This document shows positions 57,129-64,000 of a stretch of 64,000 bases of DNA, in pieces. The DNA lies in assembly GCF_001280565.1 (NCBI RefSeq), contig NZ_LGRO01000001.1:1798001-1862000 (forward strand), in the 5' to 3' direction. The notes under the pieces were generated by a model, which saw only the letters and a program-made list of their open reading frames with translations, was not told the origin of the DNA and ran no database searches. The position numbers and the translations under genes were made by a program. Origin of the DNA: Sulfobacillus thermosulfidooxidans (GTDB lineage: Bacteria > Bacillota > Sulfobacillia > Sulfobacillales > Sulfobacillaceae). Numbering within the stretch: position 1 is the first letter of the stretch; each line of letters opens with the position of its first letter.

Positions 57129-57788
57129 TTAAGCTTTGGGGACATTTTTAAATAGGACATCTGTGCGAAGCCCCCGGTGACCATAAGGAACATCTTGCCA
57201 CGCGGTTTCGTTAAGCACTTCGAGGTGATAACTAGCTTCAGGCGGTTTGGTAAACAATACACGTTGTACCCACTGCCACTGCGCTTCTCGTAGACGGTCT
57301 ATATGCTCTGGGTCCGCATCTGCATGGGAGATAAGCTGAGATTCCATTTTTTGTAACGAAGCAGGATAAAGCTCGGGATCTTCCGAAACTCGGACCGTGC
57401 GATCATGGGAGATCCGTTGTATGATATACCATACTCCGGGCGGCTCGTCCCTTACATCTTGGGTGTTAAAACGAATCCGCCCTCCGCTCAAATAGGCTGC
57501 CACGTCCCCTAAACAAGGGCTGTTGCGGGAAATCACACGCAAATCCGTTCGGTCAATGGGTTCATCATCAAACAAAACTGTAAATGCGACCGACAGGGCA
57601 AAAGCTCCACGAAATAAGCCGTCACAGGCATGTCCATGAAACTTAACCAAATCCTTCACCGTAATCCATTTCACATCATTGGCATATCGCCCGTGACTGG
57701 ATTCGGTATCTCGTACACTAAATATGGGAAGCTTTGCCTCGGCAGCCCATCTTGGCCAGTACCATTCCACAATATTATCCATTTGCAT
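57129..57788 (-). CDS. FmdE-family protein (first copy)
   Basis: 219 residues. A central FHGHACDGLFRGAFALSV block (about residues 50-67) is the FmdE signature (HGHxCxG...), a domain found beside molybdenum and tungsten enzymes such as formylmethanofuran dehydrogenase. The protein lacks the C-terminal zinc finger of the second copy. It lies 13 bases after the DsrE gene, with which it is probably co-transcribed. No methanogenic enzymes are present, so the role is not formylmethanofuran chemistry; a cofactor- or sulfur-handling role is a guess. Confidence 0.75.
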   Translation of the reverse strand: MQMDNIVEWYWPRWAAEAKLPIFSVRDTESSHGRYANDVKWITVKDLVKFHGHACDGLFRGAFALSVAFTVLFDDEPIDRTDLRVISRNSPCLGDVAAYLSGGRIRFNTQDVRDEPPGVWYIIQRISHDRTVRVSEDPELYPASLQKMESQLISHADADPEHIDRLREAQWQWVQRVLFTKPPEASYHLEVLNETAWQDVPYGHRGLRTDVLFKNVPKA

Positions 57789-57801
57789 TCGCTCACCCTT
57801 T

Positions 57802-58152
57802 TTAAAACGTCATGACAGTATATCCATCGCGGGCATACCGTGAGAAGGCATCCCTGGCAAATTCGGCTTGCACACCCAACCTGTCTGCTTCATCCTGTAA
57901 GCCCCATTGCTGAAGTTGGTTAGAGCAAGCCCCCACTACAATGCCGTTTGCCATCAGTTTTGATAATAAAGAAGCCACTTGTTTATCGTGTTCCCCTAAA
58001 AGACGAATCCCTTGTGTAAACAAAAAAACCTCAATAGCGTCAATACCATTTTCTATGCGTGCATCAAAAATCCGCTGGGAAACATGTAAACCGGCTAAGG
58101 CCCGGTCTTTTTGCTCTGATTCCGATAAAATCACGATCGCCATTTTTGCCAT
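57802..58152 (-). CDS. DsrE-family protein
   Basis: 116 residues of the DsrE/DsrF-like fold: IVILSESEQKDRALAGLHVS at the N-terminus, EVFLFTQGIRLL (about 40-51), and GIVVGACSNQLQQWGL with a conserved Cys at about residue 75. Such proteins carry or transfer sulfane sulfur. It is the first gene of a two-gene unit with FmdE copy 1; RBS AAGGACAG precedes the ATG at 58152. Its own promoter and a palindromic candidate operator lie just upstream. Confidence 0.8.
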   Translation of the reverse strand: MAKMAIVILSESEQKDRALAGLHVSQRIFDARIENGIDAIEVFLFTQGIRLLGEHDKQVASLLSKLMANGIVVGACSNQLQQWGLQDEADRLGVQAEFARDAFSRYARDGYTVMTF

Positions 58153-58184
58153 ATTATTCTGTCCTTCTTATGGCGCTTTCTAAG

Positions 58185-58208
58185 ATTATAACATAACCAT
58201 ATAGTTAT
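58185..58208 (-). promoter_or_regulatory. Promoter with candidate operator for dsrE-fmdE
   Basis: On the minus strand a perfect TATAAT (58185-58190) lies about 33 bases before the dsrE ATG. Directly upstream, ATAACCATATAGTTAT (58193-58208) is an imperfect palindrome (ATAAC/GTTAT arms) that falls in the space where a -35 to -10 spacer lies. This position suits repression. ArsR-type repressors bind ATA-rich palindromes like this, but no such gene is in the window. A clear -35 box was not found. Confidence 0.45.
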
Positions 58209-58215
58209 CTATATA

Positions 58216-58250
58216 TAGAAAAAAGACTCGCCCGTTGTGGGGAGTCTTTT
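58216..58250 (-). terminator. Intrinsic terminator after the TauE gene
   Basis: Perfect nine-base arms AAAAGACTC (58221-58229) and GAGTCTTTT (58242-58250) around a 12-base loop. On the minus strand the hairpin runs straight into TTTTTTC. It lies 13 bases after the TauE stop codon and upstream of the dsrE promoter, so it separates the two minus-strand units. Confidence 0.85.
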
Positions 58251-58262
58251 ACAACTATAACC

Positions 58263-59003
58263 TTACCACACCAATTTAATTCCCACTCCAACCAGAAGAA
58301 GCGAATAAGCCACTTTAATCCACTGAGGTTTCGCTTTTGTCGCCATGAGACGACTGCCAATGGCAGCGGCCACGATTACCGTAATTGAGAGGATAATGGT
58401 GAATGTCCATGGCGCTTGAAAATATTCAACACGTCCTAAAAATCCCGAGAAGCTTGAAAACGTTACAATGTATGCCGTTGTCGCCACGGCCTTTTTGGTA
58501 GGATATCCCATCCAAATCAGCAACGGACTGATAAAAGTGCCTCCACCAAGTCCCAACATTCCACCAGCTAAAGCAGCTAATCCTGCCCCCAACGTCGCCC
58601 AAATCCAGCGATCACGACCTGGAGAGTCAACAGGTTCCGGTTTGCGCAAGCTTTGCAAGGTTCGAAAAGCAGCAAGAATAATAACAATGAAAAGCAAAAC
58701 AAGAAGAACATGATCGGGAATAAAACGAGCTACCAACGCTCCGACGGGAGCAAGGACCAAGGCAGCCAATGCCATAGGCAGGCTGCCTTTCCAATCGACT
58801 AATCCATGCCGCCAATACGTTATGAGCGCCATTAAACTGGTTAACCCGTTCAAGAGAATTCCTAAAGGTTGGGCCACGGTCTTGAGGTCGAAGCCCAACC
58901 ATAATAAGATGGGCACATGCAACATTCCTCCACCCATCCCCAACATGGCAAACAATACCGAGACGAAGAAAATTAACACAACAGCAGCTGTTAACATACC
59001 CAT
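58263..59003 (-). CDS. TauE/SafE-family sulfite/anion exporter
   Basis: About 246 residues, eight predicted membrane helices arranged as two repeats. Repeat signatures GMGGGMLHVPILLWLGFDL (about residues 22-40) and GLGGGTFISPLLIWMGYPT (about 148-166) are characteristic of the TauE/SafE/DUF81 family, which moves sulfite, sulfoacetate or related anions. The ATG at 59003 is used; GTG at 59006 and ATG at 58997 are also in frame. It follows FmdE copy 2 by nine bases and ends at a strong terminator, so the two form an operon. Confidence 0.85.
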   Translation of the reverse strand: MGMLTAAVVLIFFVSVLFAMLGMGGGMLHVPILLWLGFDLKTVAQPLGILLNGLTSLMALITYWRHGLVDWKGSLPMALAALVLAPVGALVARFIPDHVLLVLLFIVIILAAFRTLQSLRKPEPVDSPGRDRWIWATLGAGLAALAGGMLGLGGGTFISPLLIWMGYPTKKAVATTAYIVTFSSFSGFLGRVEYFQAPWTFTIILSITVIVAAAIGSRLMATKAKPQWIKVAYSLLLVGVGIKLVW

Positions 59004-59011
59004 CACCCACT

Positions 59012-59656
59012 TTATTTCGTGGCAGTATTGGCGTGAATTATTGCGTCAAGACAAGGCTCGCAATACCATTTGCCATCAAATTGTTTGGCATAACTTGTAA
59101 CCACTAACTCTTTGCAAGAATGACACTGAACCGCATCAAAGACTTCAGGAACTTTTTCGTAAGGATAATTTTCAAATGTCTGTATTGAAAAAATTTCTTC
59201 CCACGGACGAGTTAGCACATCCTCAATTAAGGGTGCCACGACATCCGGATCGAGTTCATAGGGAGGCACGCCTTGAGCTCGCAACTTGAAGAAATCCATA
59301 TCCAAGCATTGGCTCATGCGTTCGTACCGAGGAACTACTCGAACAGCTTTACGGGTCTTTGGATTAAGCAAGGTTAACGCAAACTTGCCAACAGGTTTAC
59401 GAACAAAATTGCCTTTTCCAACAGTACATCCTGTGGCAAACATGACCCCGTCGGCAAAGCAGCCAGAAAAATGATGATCGCCTGTTTCCACAATGGCAAT
59501 AAGTTCTCCCCCGCCCTGTGCTCGTTCAACCCCTAGAATATCCATCGCTAAATGTCCGGCACGCAGCCCTTGCGGCATCGCGGGACATTTGTGACCATGA
59601 AAATATTGAGCATCCTTTAATTCCTGAGCGGAAATCGCTGTTTCATTAACAATCAT
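59012..59656 (-). CDS. FmdE-family protein with C-terminal zinc finger (second copy)
   Basis: About 214 residues. The FmdE motif is FHGHKCPAMPQGLRAG (residues about 18-33), followed by a conserved GCTVGKGNFVRKPVGKFAL region. The C-terminus has two CxxC pairs, CHSC and CEPC (about 182-210), like a TraR/DksA-type zinc ribbon. Related proteins are predicted to help molybdenum/tungsten enzymes, but their chemistry is not established. The ATG at 59656 follows AAGGAG; an in-frame start at 59692 would run through the operator. It is the first gene of an operon with TauE. Confidence 0.8.
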   Translation of the reverse strand: MIVNETAISAQELKDAQYFHGHKCPAMPQGLRAGHLAMDILGVERAQGGGELIAIVETGDHHFSGCFADGVMFATGCTVGKGNFVRKPVGKFALTLLNPKTRKAVRVVPRYERMSQCLDMDFFKLRAQGVPPYELDPDVVAPLIEDVLTRPWEEIFSIQTFENYPYEKVPEVFDAVQCHSCKELVVTSYAKQFDGKWYCEPCLDAIIHANTATK

Positions 59657-59681
59657 TAAAAACATCTCCTTATAGATAGAT

Positions 59682-59724
59682 TGATTGATCAATCATATTA
59701 TAGATCACTTTTGGCCCTTTACAA
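59682..59724 (-). promoter_or_regulatory. Promoter with 14-base palindromic operator for fmdE-tauE
   Basis: On the minus strand: TTGTAA (59719-59724), 16-base spacer, perfect TATAAT (59697-59702), then the exact 14-base palindrome TGATTGATCAATCA (59682-59695) at the expected transcription start, 26 bases before the start codon. A repressor bound there would block RNA polymerase. The bases to the left of the promoter, to about 59964, show no gene. Confidence 0.65.
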
Positions 59725-59964
59725 TGTATTTATTCAATGTTTTGTCGTTATTGAAATAAGGTCAGCAAATTAACGAACATAGCACGATTAGCGATTTGTA
59801 TGGGAGATGCGTAAGCAACTGGGCCAAAAATACTGAGGAACCCATCGTAATAATGTAATAGGGGCAATCGTTCCTCAAGGCGCTTAGACTCTTACGACCG
59901 GGCCGCGGCTTAGGATATCGAGAACGAAAGACGGGATGACATTGCCAGCCTTCGTGTTTTTGTC

Positions 59965-60405
59965 TTATTTAGACATCGGAAATTCCCAGAAGAGCATATC
60001 TTGCTGTTCGGCTGTCCTTTGTAGGCCCAGTTTCTCTAATATCCGAATGGATGCGAACTTGTCTGGCAGACATTCGGCGGTAATCTATCTGACGGATGGT
60101 TTCTCCCATACCCAGCTGACGAAGACATTTCCGATCTCCGTGGCATACCCCTTATTCTGGTAAGTCGGCACAATGTCGTATCCGATTTCTACGTGACCGT
60201 CATCATCGGGTAGAGCTTTGCAGTCCATGGAGCCAATGGCGAGCCCATCCGCAGTATGGATAATCATGCCGCTCCACAATCCATAACTGGGATCACGTCT
60301 TAACTGGACTAGTATGGTGGGCAACACAAAGTTACGGACGGCGTGGTTCGGGAACCCTTCAGCAAGCATAACGCCCAATAAAGGGTATAGATGGATGGAC
60401 TGCAC
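59965..60405 (-). pseudogene. GNAT acetyltransferase interrupted by an in-frame stop
   Basis: The minus strand encodes a GNAT N-acetyltransferase. The first 106 codons include the acetyl-CoA-binding side (GYDIVPTYQNKGYATEI, about 73-89). After WEKPSVR the codon is TAG, but the same frame continues with ITAECLPDKFASIRIL and EKLGLQRTAEQ, the normal C-terminal GNAT block, to TAA at 59965-59967. One point change (for example CAG to TAG) explains it. The frame opens with GTG at 60405 and may lack its true N-terminus. Either a recent pseudogene or a readthrough case; the first is much likelier. Confidence 0.7.
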
Positions 60406-60468
60406 AGTCCTGTCTCAGAGAATTCGACGGTCCATGTCGGTGTGTGAGCATGGGCAGCAGTAAGATGA

Positions 60469-62359
60469 GTTTCAATTCCTCATAGGTAGGCTACAAACCC
60501 GTGAGGTGACCGGAGCGATTGCGGGATCCAGTGCGTTTCAATTCCTCATAGGTAGGCTACAAACCCACCACTTCCTGCCATGTGAGACCCCGGTGCCACC
60601 ACGTTTCAATTCCTCATAGGTAGGCTACAAACGTTTAAGAGGTACAGACTTTTATGAGTCTGTCCCAAGTTTCAATTCCTCATAGGTAGGCTACAAACCG
60701 AAATATGAAAAAGTCCGCGAAGCGGTGAAACCCGGTTTCAATTCCTCATAGGTAGGCTACAAACAGGCGCCGACCCCGGTTTGGGGGACGCCGCCCTGGG
60801 GTTTCAATTCCTCATAGGTAGGCTACAAACCGTGTTTCGGAACAATTCAATAATATCACACTCACGTTTCAATTCCTCATAGGTAGGCTACAAACGGTGA
60901 AGAGTCGTGTCTGGACTGTCTCCAGGCAGGGTTTCAATTCCTCATAGGTAGGCTACAAACAGGACAGTACCAGGGTCCTCGTCTCCCGGAAGGCGGTTTC
61001 AATTCCTCATAGGTAGGCTACAAACATTATAGCATGCGCTGTCTGCGCGTGCGTTTTTTTGTTTCAATTCCTCATAGGTAGGCTACAAACTTAAAAAGAT
61101 TGGTTCAATGGAGAGCAGGGGATTTGGGTTTCAATTCCTCATAGGTAGGCTACAAACGTTATTTTTGTTCCGCGTGTTCTCGGAACAGTCATAGTTTCAA
61201 TTCCTCATAGGTAGGCTACAAACCGATAACGGATTATGATAATTATCGAATCCGTAAAGCTGTTTCAATTCCTCATAGGTAGGCTACAAACAGCGAATAT
61301 ACAGGACTTTTTAGTTTTATCTATCTCAAAGTTTCAATTCCTCATAGGTAGGCTACAAACTATCGTAGCATCCGCTTGGAAAAATCCGAGTGGATTGTTT
61401 CAATTCCTCATAGGTAGGCTACAAACCATTGTTTGCAGTCCTAAAAGAGCAATTGGAATTTGTGTTTCAATTCCTCATAGGTAGGCTACAAACTTCGATG
61501 TTGTTGGATTTGTTACTCTCGATATGGCGTTTCAATTCCTCATAGGTAGGCTACAAACCCCTCATAGTCATTGTATCATGTCCTGTATCTAACTCGTTTC
61601 AATTCCTCATAGGTAGGCTACAAACCCAAAATTCGCTGGAAAGAAGGTTGGTTTATGGGCTTTGTTTCAATTCCTCATAGGTAGGCTACAAACTGTGGCT
61701 ACTCTTTTTTTGGCTATGTGGCTATCATGTTTCAATTCCTCATAGGTAGGCTACAAACCCCAGCTACACCAGAAGAAAGCTTAGAAATCCTCTGTTTCAA
61801 TTCCTCATAGGTAGGCTACAAACAAGAAAACCAAACCCCGGCGAACACGATACAACGCCGGTTTCAATTCCTCATAGGTAGGCTACAAACTCCTTCCACG
61901 GATACCCAAGCCCCAGGATGACGAGTGCGTTTCAATTCCTCATAGGTAGGCTACAAACCCCGCCAAAGGACTCTTTCCTGCCTTCTAACCACTCAAGTTT
62001 CAATTCCTCATAGGTAGGCTACAAACCATTTTGGATTGATTCTGATATTGTAGTGGAACCAAGTTTCAATTCCTCATAGGTAGGCTACAAACAAAAAGGG
62101 TGAAAAGTACTGGCGTAATGATAACAAGTTTCAATTCCTCATAGGTAGGCTACAAACTAAATTCCTCGGAAAGATGCACCATCCCGGCCCACCGCAGTTT
62201 CAATTCCTCATAGGTAGGCTACAAACCGCCAGTCGGCCCGGTTTCGTATCGCGGGAAATTGATAGTTTCAATTCCTCATAGGTAGGCTACAAACTGCAAA
62301 TTCCGCAGTTAGACAGGCAATTGTTGGATGTTTCAATTCCTCATAGGTAGGCTACAAAC
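60469..62359 (-). CRISPR. CRISPR array, 29 repeats and 28 spacers
   Basis: A 30-base repeat, GTTTCAATTCCTCATAGG then TAGGCTACAAAC on the plus strand, occurs 29 times, from 60469-60498 to 62330-62359. I located every copy and saw no mismatch. Spacers are 35-39 bases and all appear different. Read on the minus strand, the repeat ends in ATTGAAAC, the usual 5' handle of type I-B/III crRNAs, so transcription probably runs right to left with the leader at 62360 onwards. No cas gene lies in the window, so proteins must come from elsewhere. The trailer-side repeat is not degenerate. Confidence 0.97.
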
Positions 62360-62361
62360 CC

Positions 62362-62390
62362 ATTTTGCGGCTCGGGACTTGGGTTGTCAA
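62362..62390 (-). promoter_or_regulatory. Candidate promoter for the CRISPR array
   Basis: On the minus strand a perfect TTGACA (62385-62390), a 17-base spacer and CAAAAT (62362-62367, four of six matches to TATAAT) sit directly before the array. Transcription would begin within the first repeat, which is unusually close, so another upstream promoter is possible. Its orientation agrees with the ATTGAAAC repeat end. Confidence 0.4.
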
Positions 62391-62427
62391 TCGAATAATT
62401 TGTGGAAAGAATTGGAATTTAACAAAG

Positions 62428-62470
62428 AAAAAATCCCAAAATGCTTATGCCATAAGGATTTCGGGATTTT
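62428..62470 (-). terminator. Intrinsic terminator or leader hairpin after the hydantoinase gene
   Basis: Outer arms AAAATCCC (62430-62437) and GGGATTTT (62463-62470) with inner arms CTTATG (62444-62449) and CATAAG (62451-62456) form a nearly continuous stem of about 20 pairs with a one-base loop. On the minus strand it ends in TTTTTTC. It lies about 100 bases after the dihydropyrimidinase stop and before the array, so it should isolate the two. Confidence 0.65.
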
Positions 62471-62476
62471 CGGAAG

Positions 62477-62522
62477 TGTCGTCGATCCCCGGGGGTTTTT
62501 GCGCTACTGGCGATCGACGACA
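62477..62522. repeat. 11-base inverted repeat on the CRISPR leader side
   Basis: TGTCGTCGATC (62477-62487) and its exact complement GATCGACGACA (62512-62522) enclose 24 bases that include CCCCGGGGG. The structure has no T-run and does not look like a terminator. From memory, GTCGAC-type inverted repeats occur beside CRISPR leaders in other thermophiles, so it may be part of the leader. Alternatively it is a relic of a mobile element. Confidence 0.55.
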
Positions 62523-62568
62523 AAAATAAGGGGTGCCCATGCAATGCCAACAAAGCTATTCATAGTCC

Positions 62569-63951
62569 TTAAGGCTTGACAAAGTGTTTACGCACGAGAA
62601 ATTGACCGCGCCCTGGTTTTCCGTAATATTGCCCGTTGTCCACAATTTTTTCACCGCGGGAATAGACATAGCGGATAGCGCCTTGGGTTACTCGTCCCTC
62701 ATAGGGATTATAATCTACGCGCATATGATGAGTTTTTGCACTCCAGAGCATACTGCCTTCGGGATCGAATATCACCAGATCCGCATCAGAGCCTACAGCA
62801 ATCGTGCCTTTTCGAGGAAACAATCCAAAGATTTTTGCGGGTGAGGTCGAAGTTATCTCCACAAAGCGATTCAAGGACATGCGTGACTGGCGAACCGTTG
62901 CATCATAAAGAAGACTCATCCGTGTTTCCACTCCAGGCGCGCCATTGGGAATTTTGGAAAAATCATTGCGACCTAAGATTTTTTGTTCTTTCATACAAAA
63001 TGGGCAATGGTCAGTCGATACAACTTGCAAATCATTTCCCGCTAAGCCACGCCATAAATGCGGAGCATGTTCATGTGTCCGTAAGGGAGGAGACATAACA
63101 TACTTTGCCCCATTAAATCCCTCTTCTTCATAATTGGTGTAATCTAAAAACAGATATTGTGGGCAAGTCTCTGCGAAAACCGCCTGTCCCTTGTCTCGGG
63201 CCATTGTCACTTCATCTAGTGCCTGAAGCGCGGACAAATGAACAAAATATACAGGACTGTCCGCCATCTCCGCCAACGCGATCACGCGGTGTGTGGCTTC
63301 CGCTTCCGCTTGAGGAGGTCTGGTTAAGGCATGATATTTGGGTTCAACATGTCCCTTCGCTAATGCTTGTTGCACTAAGACATCAATCACACTGCCGTTT
63401 TCCGCATGCATAGCAATTAGTGCCCCAAGTTCTCCGGCTCGTTGCAAGGCTTGAAAAATTTCACCATCTGTCACCATAAAAACCCCGGGATAGGCGGTGA
63501 ACAGCTTAAAGCTCGTCACTCCTCGGTCTACAAGCCACCCCATATCCTTAAGTGTCGTGGGGGTGACTTCGCTTAAAATCATGTGAAATCCATAATCAAT
63601 GGACGCTTTGCCTTCGGCCTTGCCCAGCCAAGTTTCAAATGCTTCTTGGGCACTATGCCCCCGCTGTTGAATAGCAAAATCGATGATTGTGGTGGTGCCG
63701 CCAAAAGCGGCAGCCCGTGTGCCCGTTTCAAAATCATCCGAAGATGTCGTTCCGCCAAATGGCATATCAAAGTGCGTGTGCACATCAATACCACCGGGCA
63801 AAATCAATAATCCGTGAGCATCCAGTTCCTCATCGGCTGTAATGGCTAAGCCCTTGCCGATCTGCGTAATGACGCCATCTTCTATCAACAGATCCGCATG
63901 ATAGTCATCGACGGCGGTGACAATATGACCGTTTTTGATTAACGTTTTCAT
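62569..63951 (-). CDS. hydA: Dihydropyrimidinase / D-hydantoinase
   Basis: 460 residues of the amidohydrolase superfamily. The HTH metal ligands are His58 and His60 in GGIDVHTHFDMPFGG, the probable carbamylated Lys is in VTSFKLFTAYPG (about residue 150), and later ligands appear in MHAENGSVIDV, YFVHLSA and STDHCPF. It hydrolyses the ring of 5,6-dihydropyrimidines or hydantoins in pyrimidine degradation. Normal length. The start at 63951 gives the standard MKTLIKNGHIVTA beginning. Neighbouring genes in the pathway may lie beyond the window edge, to the right. Confidence 0.92.
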   Translation of the reverse strand: MKTLIKNGHIVTAVDDYHADLLIEDGVITQIGKGLAITADEELDAHGLLILPGGIDVHTHFDMPFGGTTSSDDFETGTRAAAFGGTTTIIDFAIQQRGHSAQEAFETWLGKAEGKASIDYGFHMILSEVTPTTLKDMGWLVDRGVTSFKLFTAYPGVFMVTDGEIFQALQRAGELGALIAMHAENGSVIDVLVQQALAKGHVEPKYHALTRPPQAEAEATHRVIALAEMADSPVYFVHLSALQALDEVTMARDKGQAVFAETCPQYLFLDYTNYEEEGFNGAKYVMSPPLRTHEHAPHLWRGLAGNDLQVVSTDHCPFCMKEQKILGRNDFSKIPNGAPGVETRMSLLYDATVRQSRMSLNRFVEITSTSPAKIFGLFPRKGTIAVGSDADLVIFDPEGSMLWSAKTHHMRVDYNPYEGRVTQGAIRYVYSRGEKIVDNGQYYGKPGRGQFLVRKHFVKP

Positions 63952-64000
63952 CCTTCATGCCCTCCATTCCTTAAGTGGTTAAGACAACGATGTAAGTCGG

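Noticed and set aside
57129-59656. Methanogenesis-like formylmethanofuran dehydrogenase
   Set aside because: Only the FmdE-like domain is present; no catalytic FmdA/B/C subunits exist in the window.
61236-61484. Open reading frame inside the CRISPR array
   Set aside because: Its repeated FQFLIGRLQT segments are translations of the CRISPR repeat, so it is not a gene.

Overview
This window looks like the chromosome of a moderately thermophilic, acidophilic Gram-positive bacterium of the Sulfobacillus type (Firmicutes). That is an inference from moderate GC, strong AGGAGG-type ribosome binding sites, several MFS and APC carriers, an aerobic form I CO dehydrogenase cluster and the CRISPR repeat type. 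No rRNA or tRNA gene was seen to confirm it.

Layout. 1-9 kb: ordinary accessory genes (two MFS carriers, an APH-like kinase, an amino-acid permease, an ECF-like sigma factor) with rather empty, partly degraded intergenic DNA. 8.8-10.7 kb: a lipoprotein of Ycf48/BNR-type repeats. 10.9-31.1 kb, all on the minus strand: a two-system anti-phage defence island. It reads zorA-zorB-zorC-zorD (Zorya, type I gene content), then about 0.3 kb, then brxF-brxC-[IS66 relic]-pglXI-brxHII-pglZ-brxA (BREX, type 3 gene order). Within each system most genes overlap by 4 bases. 31.5-39.4 kb, plus strand: a peptide-type ABC importer (two permeases and a binding lipoprotein), a large cytoplasmic BNR-repeat protein and an MFS carrier in one apparent operon. 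39.5-42.2 kb: a small membrane protein, an MFS carrier and a lipoprotein.

42.4-51.2 kb, minus strand: a complete aerobic CO dehydrogenase cluster coxM-coxS-coxL, then XdhC-YHS, coxG, coxD, coxE, an XdhC/CoxF-like gene and a MocA-like gene. CoxL carries the form I active-site motif AYRCSFR. A divergent two-component system (GAF histidine kinase and NarL-type regulator, 51.5-53.3 kb) faces it across an inverted repeat and may regulate it. 53.7-57.1 kb: a RecB-like nuclease/helicase of the TM0106 type. 57.1-59.7 kb: two FmdE-family genes bracketing DsrE and TauE/SafE genes, each pair with its own promoter and palindromic candidate operator, separated by a terminator. 60.0-60.4 kb: a GNAT acetyltransferase interrupted by an in-frame stop. 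60.47-62.36 kb: a CRISPR array of 29 apparently identical 30-base repeats with no cas gene in the window; handle sequence and flanks suggest minus-strand transcription. 62.6-63.95 kb: a dihydropyrimidinase/hydantoinase.

The most notable points are the contiguous Zorya-BREX island with a relic transposon inside the BREX operon and an AT-rich patch inside its methyltransferase, the rearranged cox cluster with an XdhC-YHS fusion, the FmdE/DsrE/TauE gene group, and the structured leader side of the CRISPR array.
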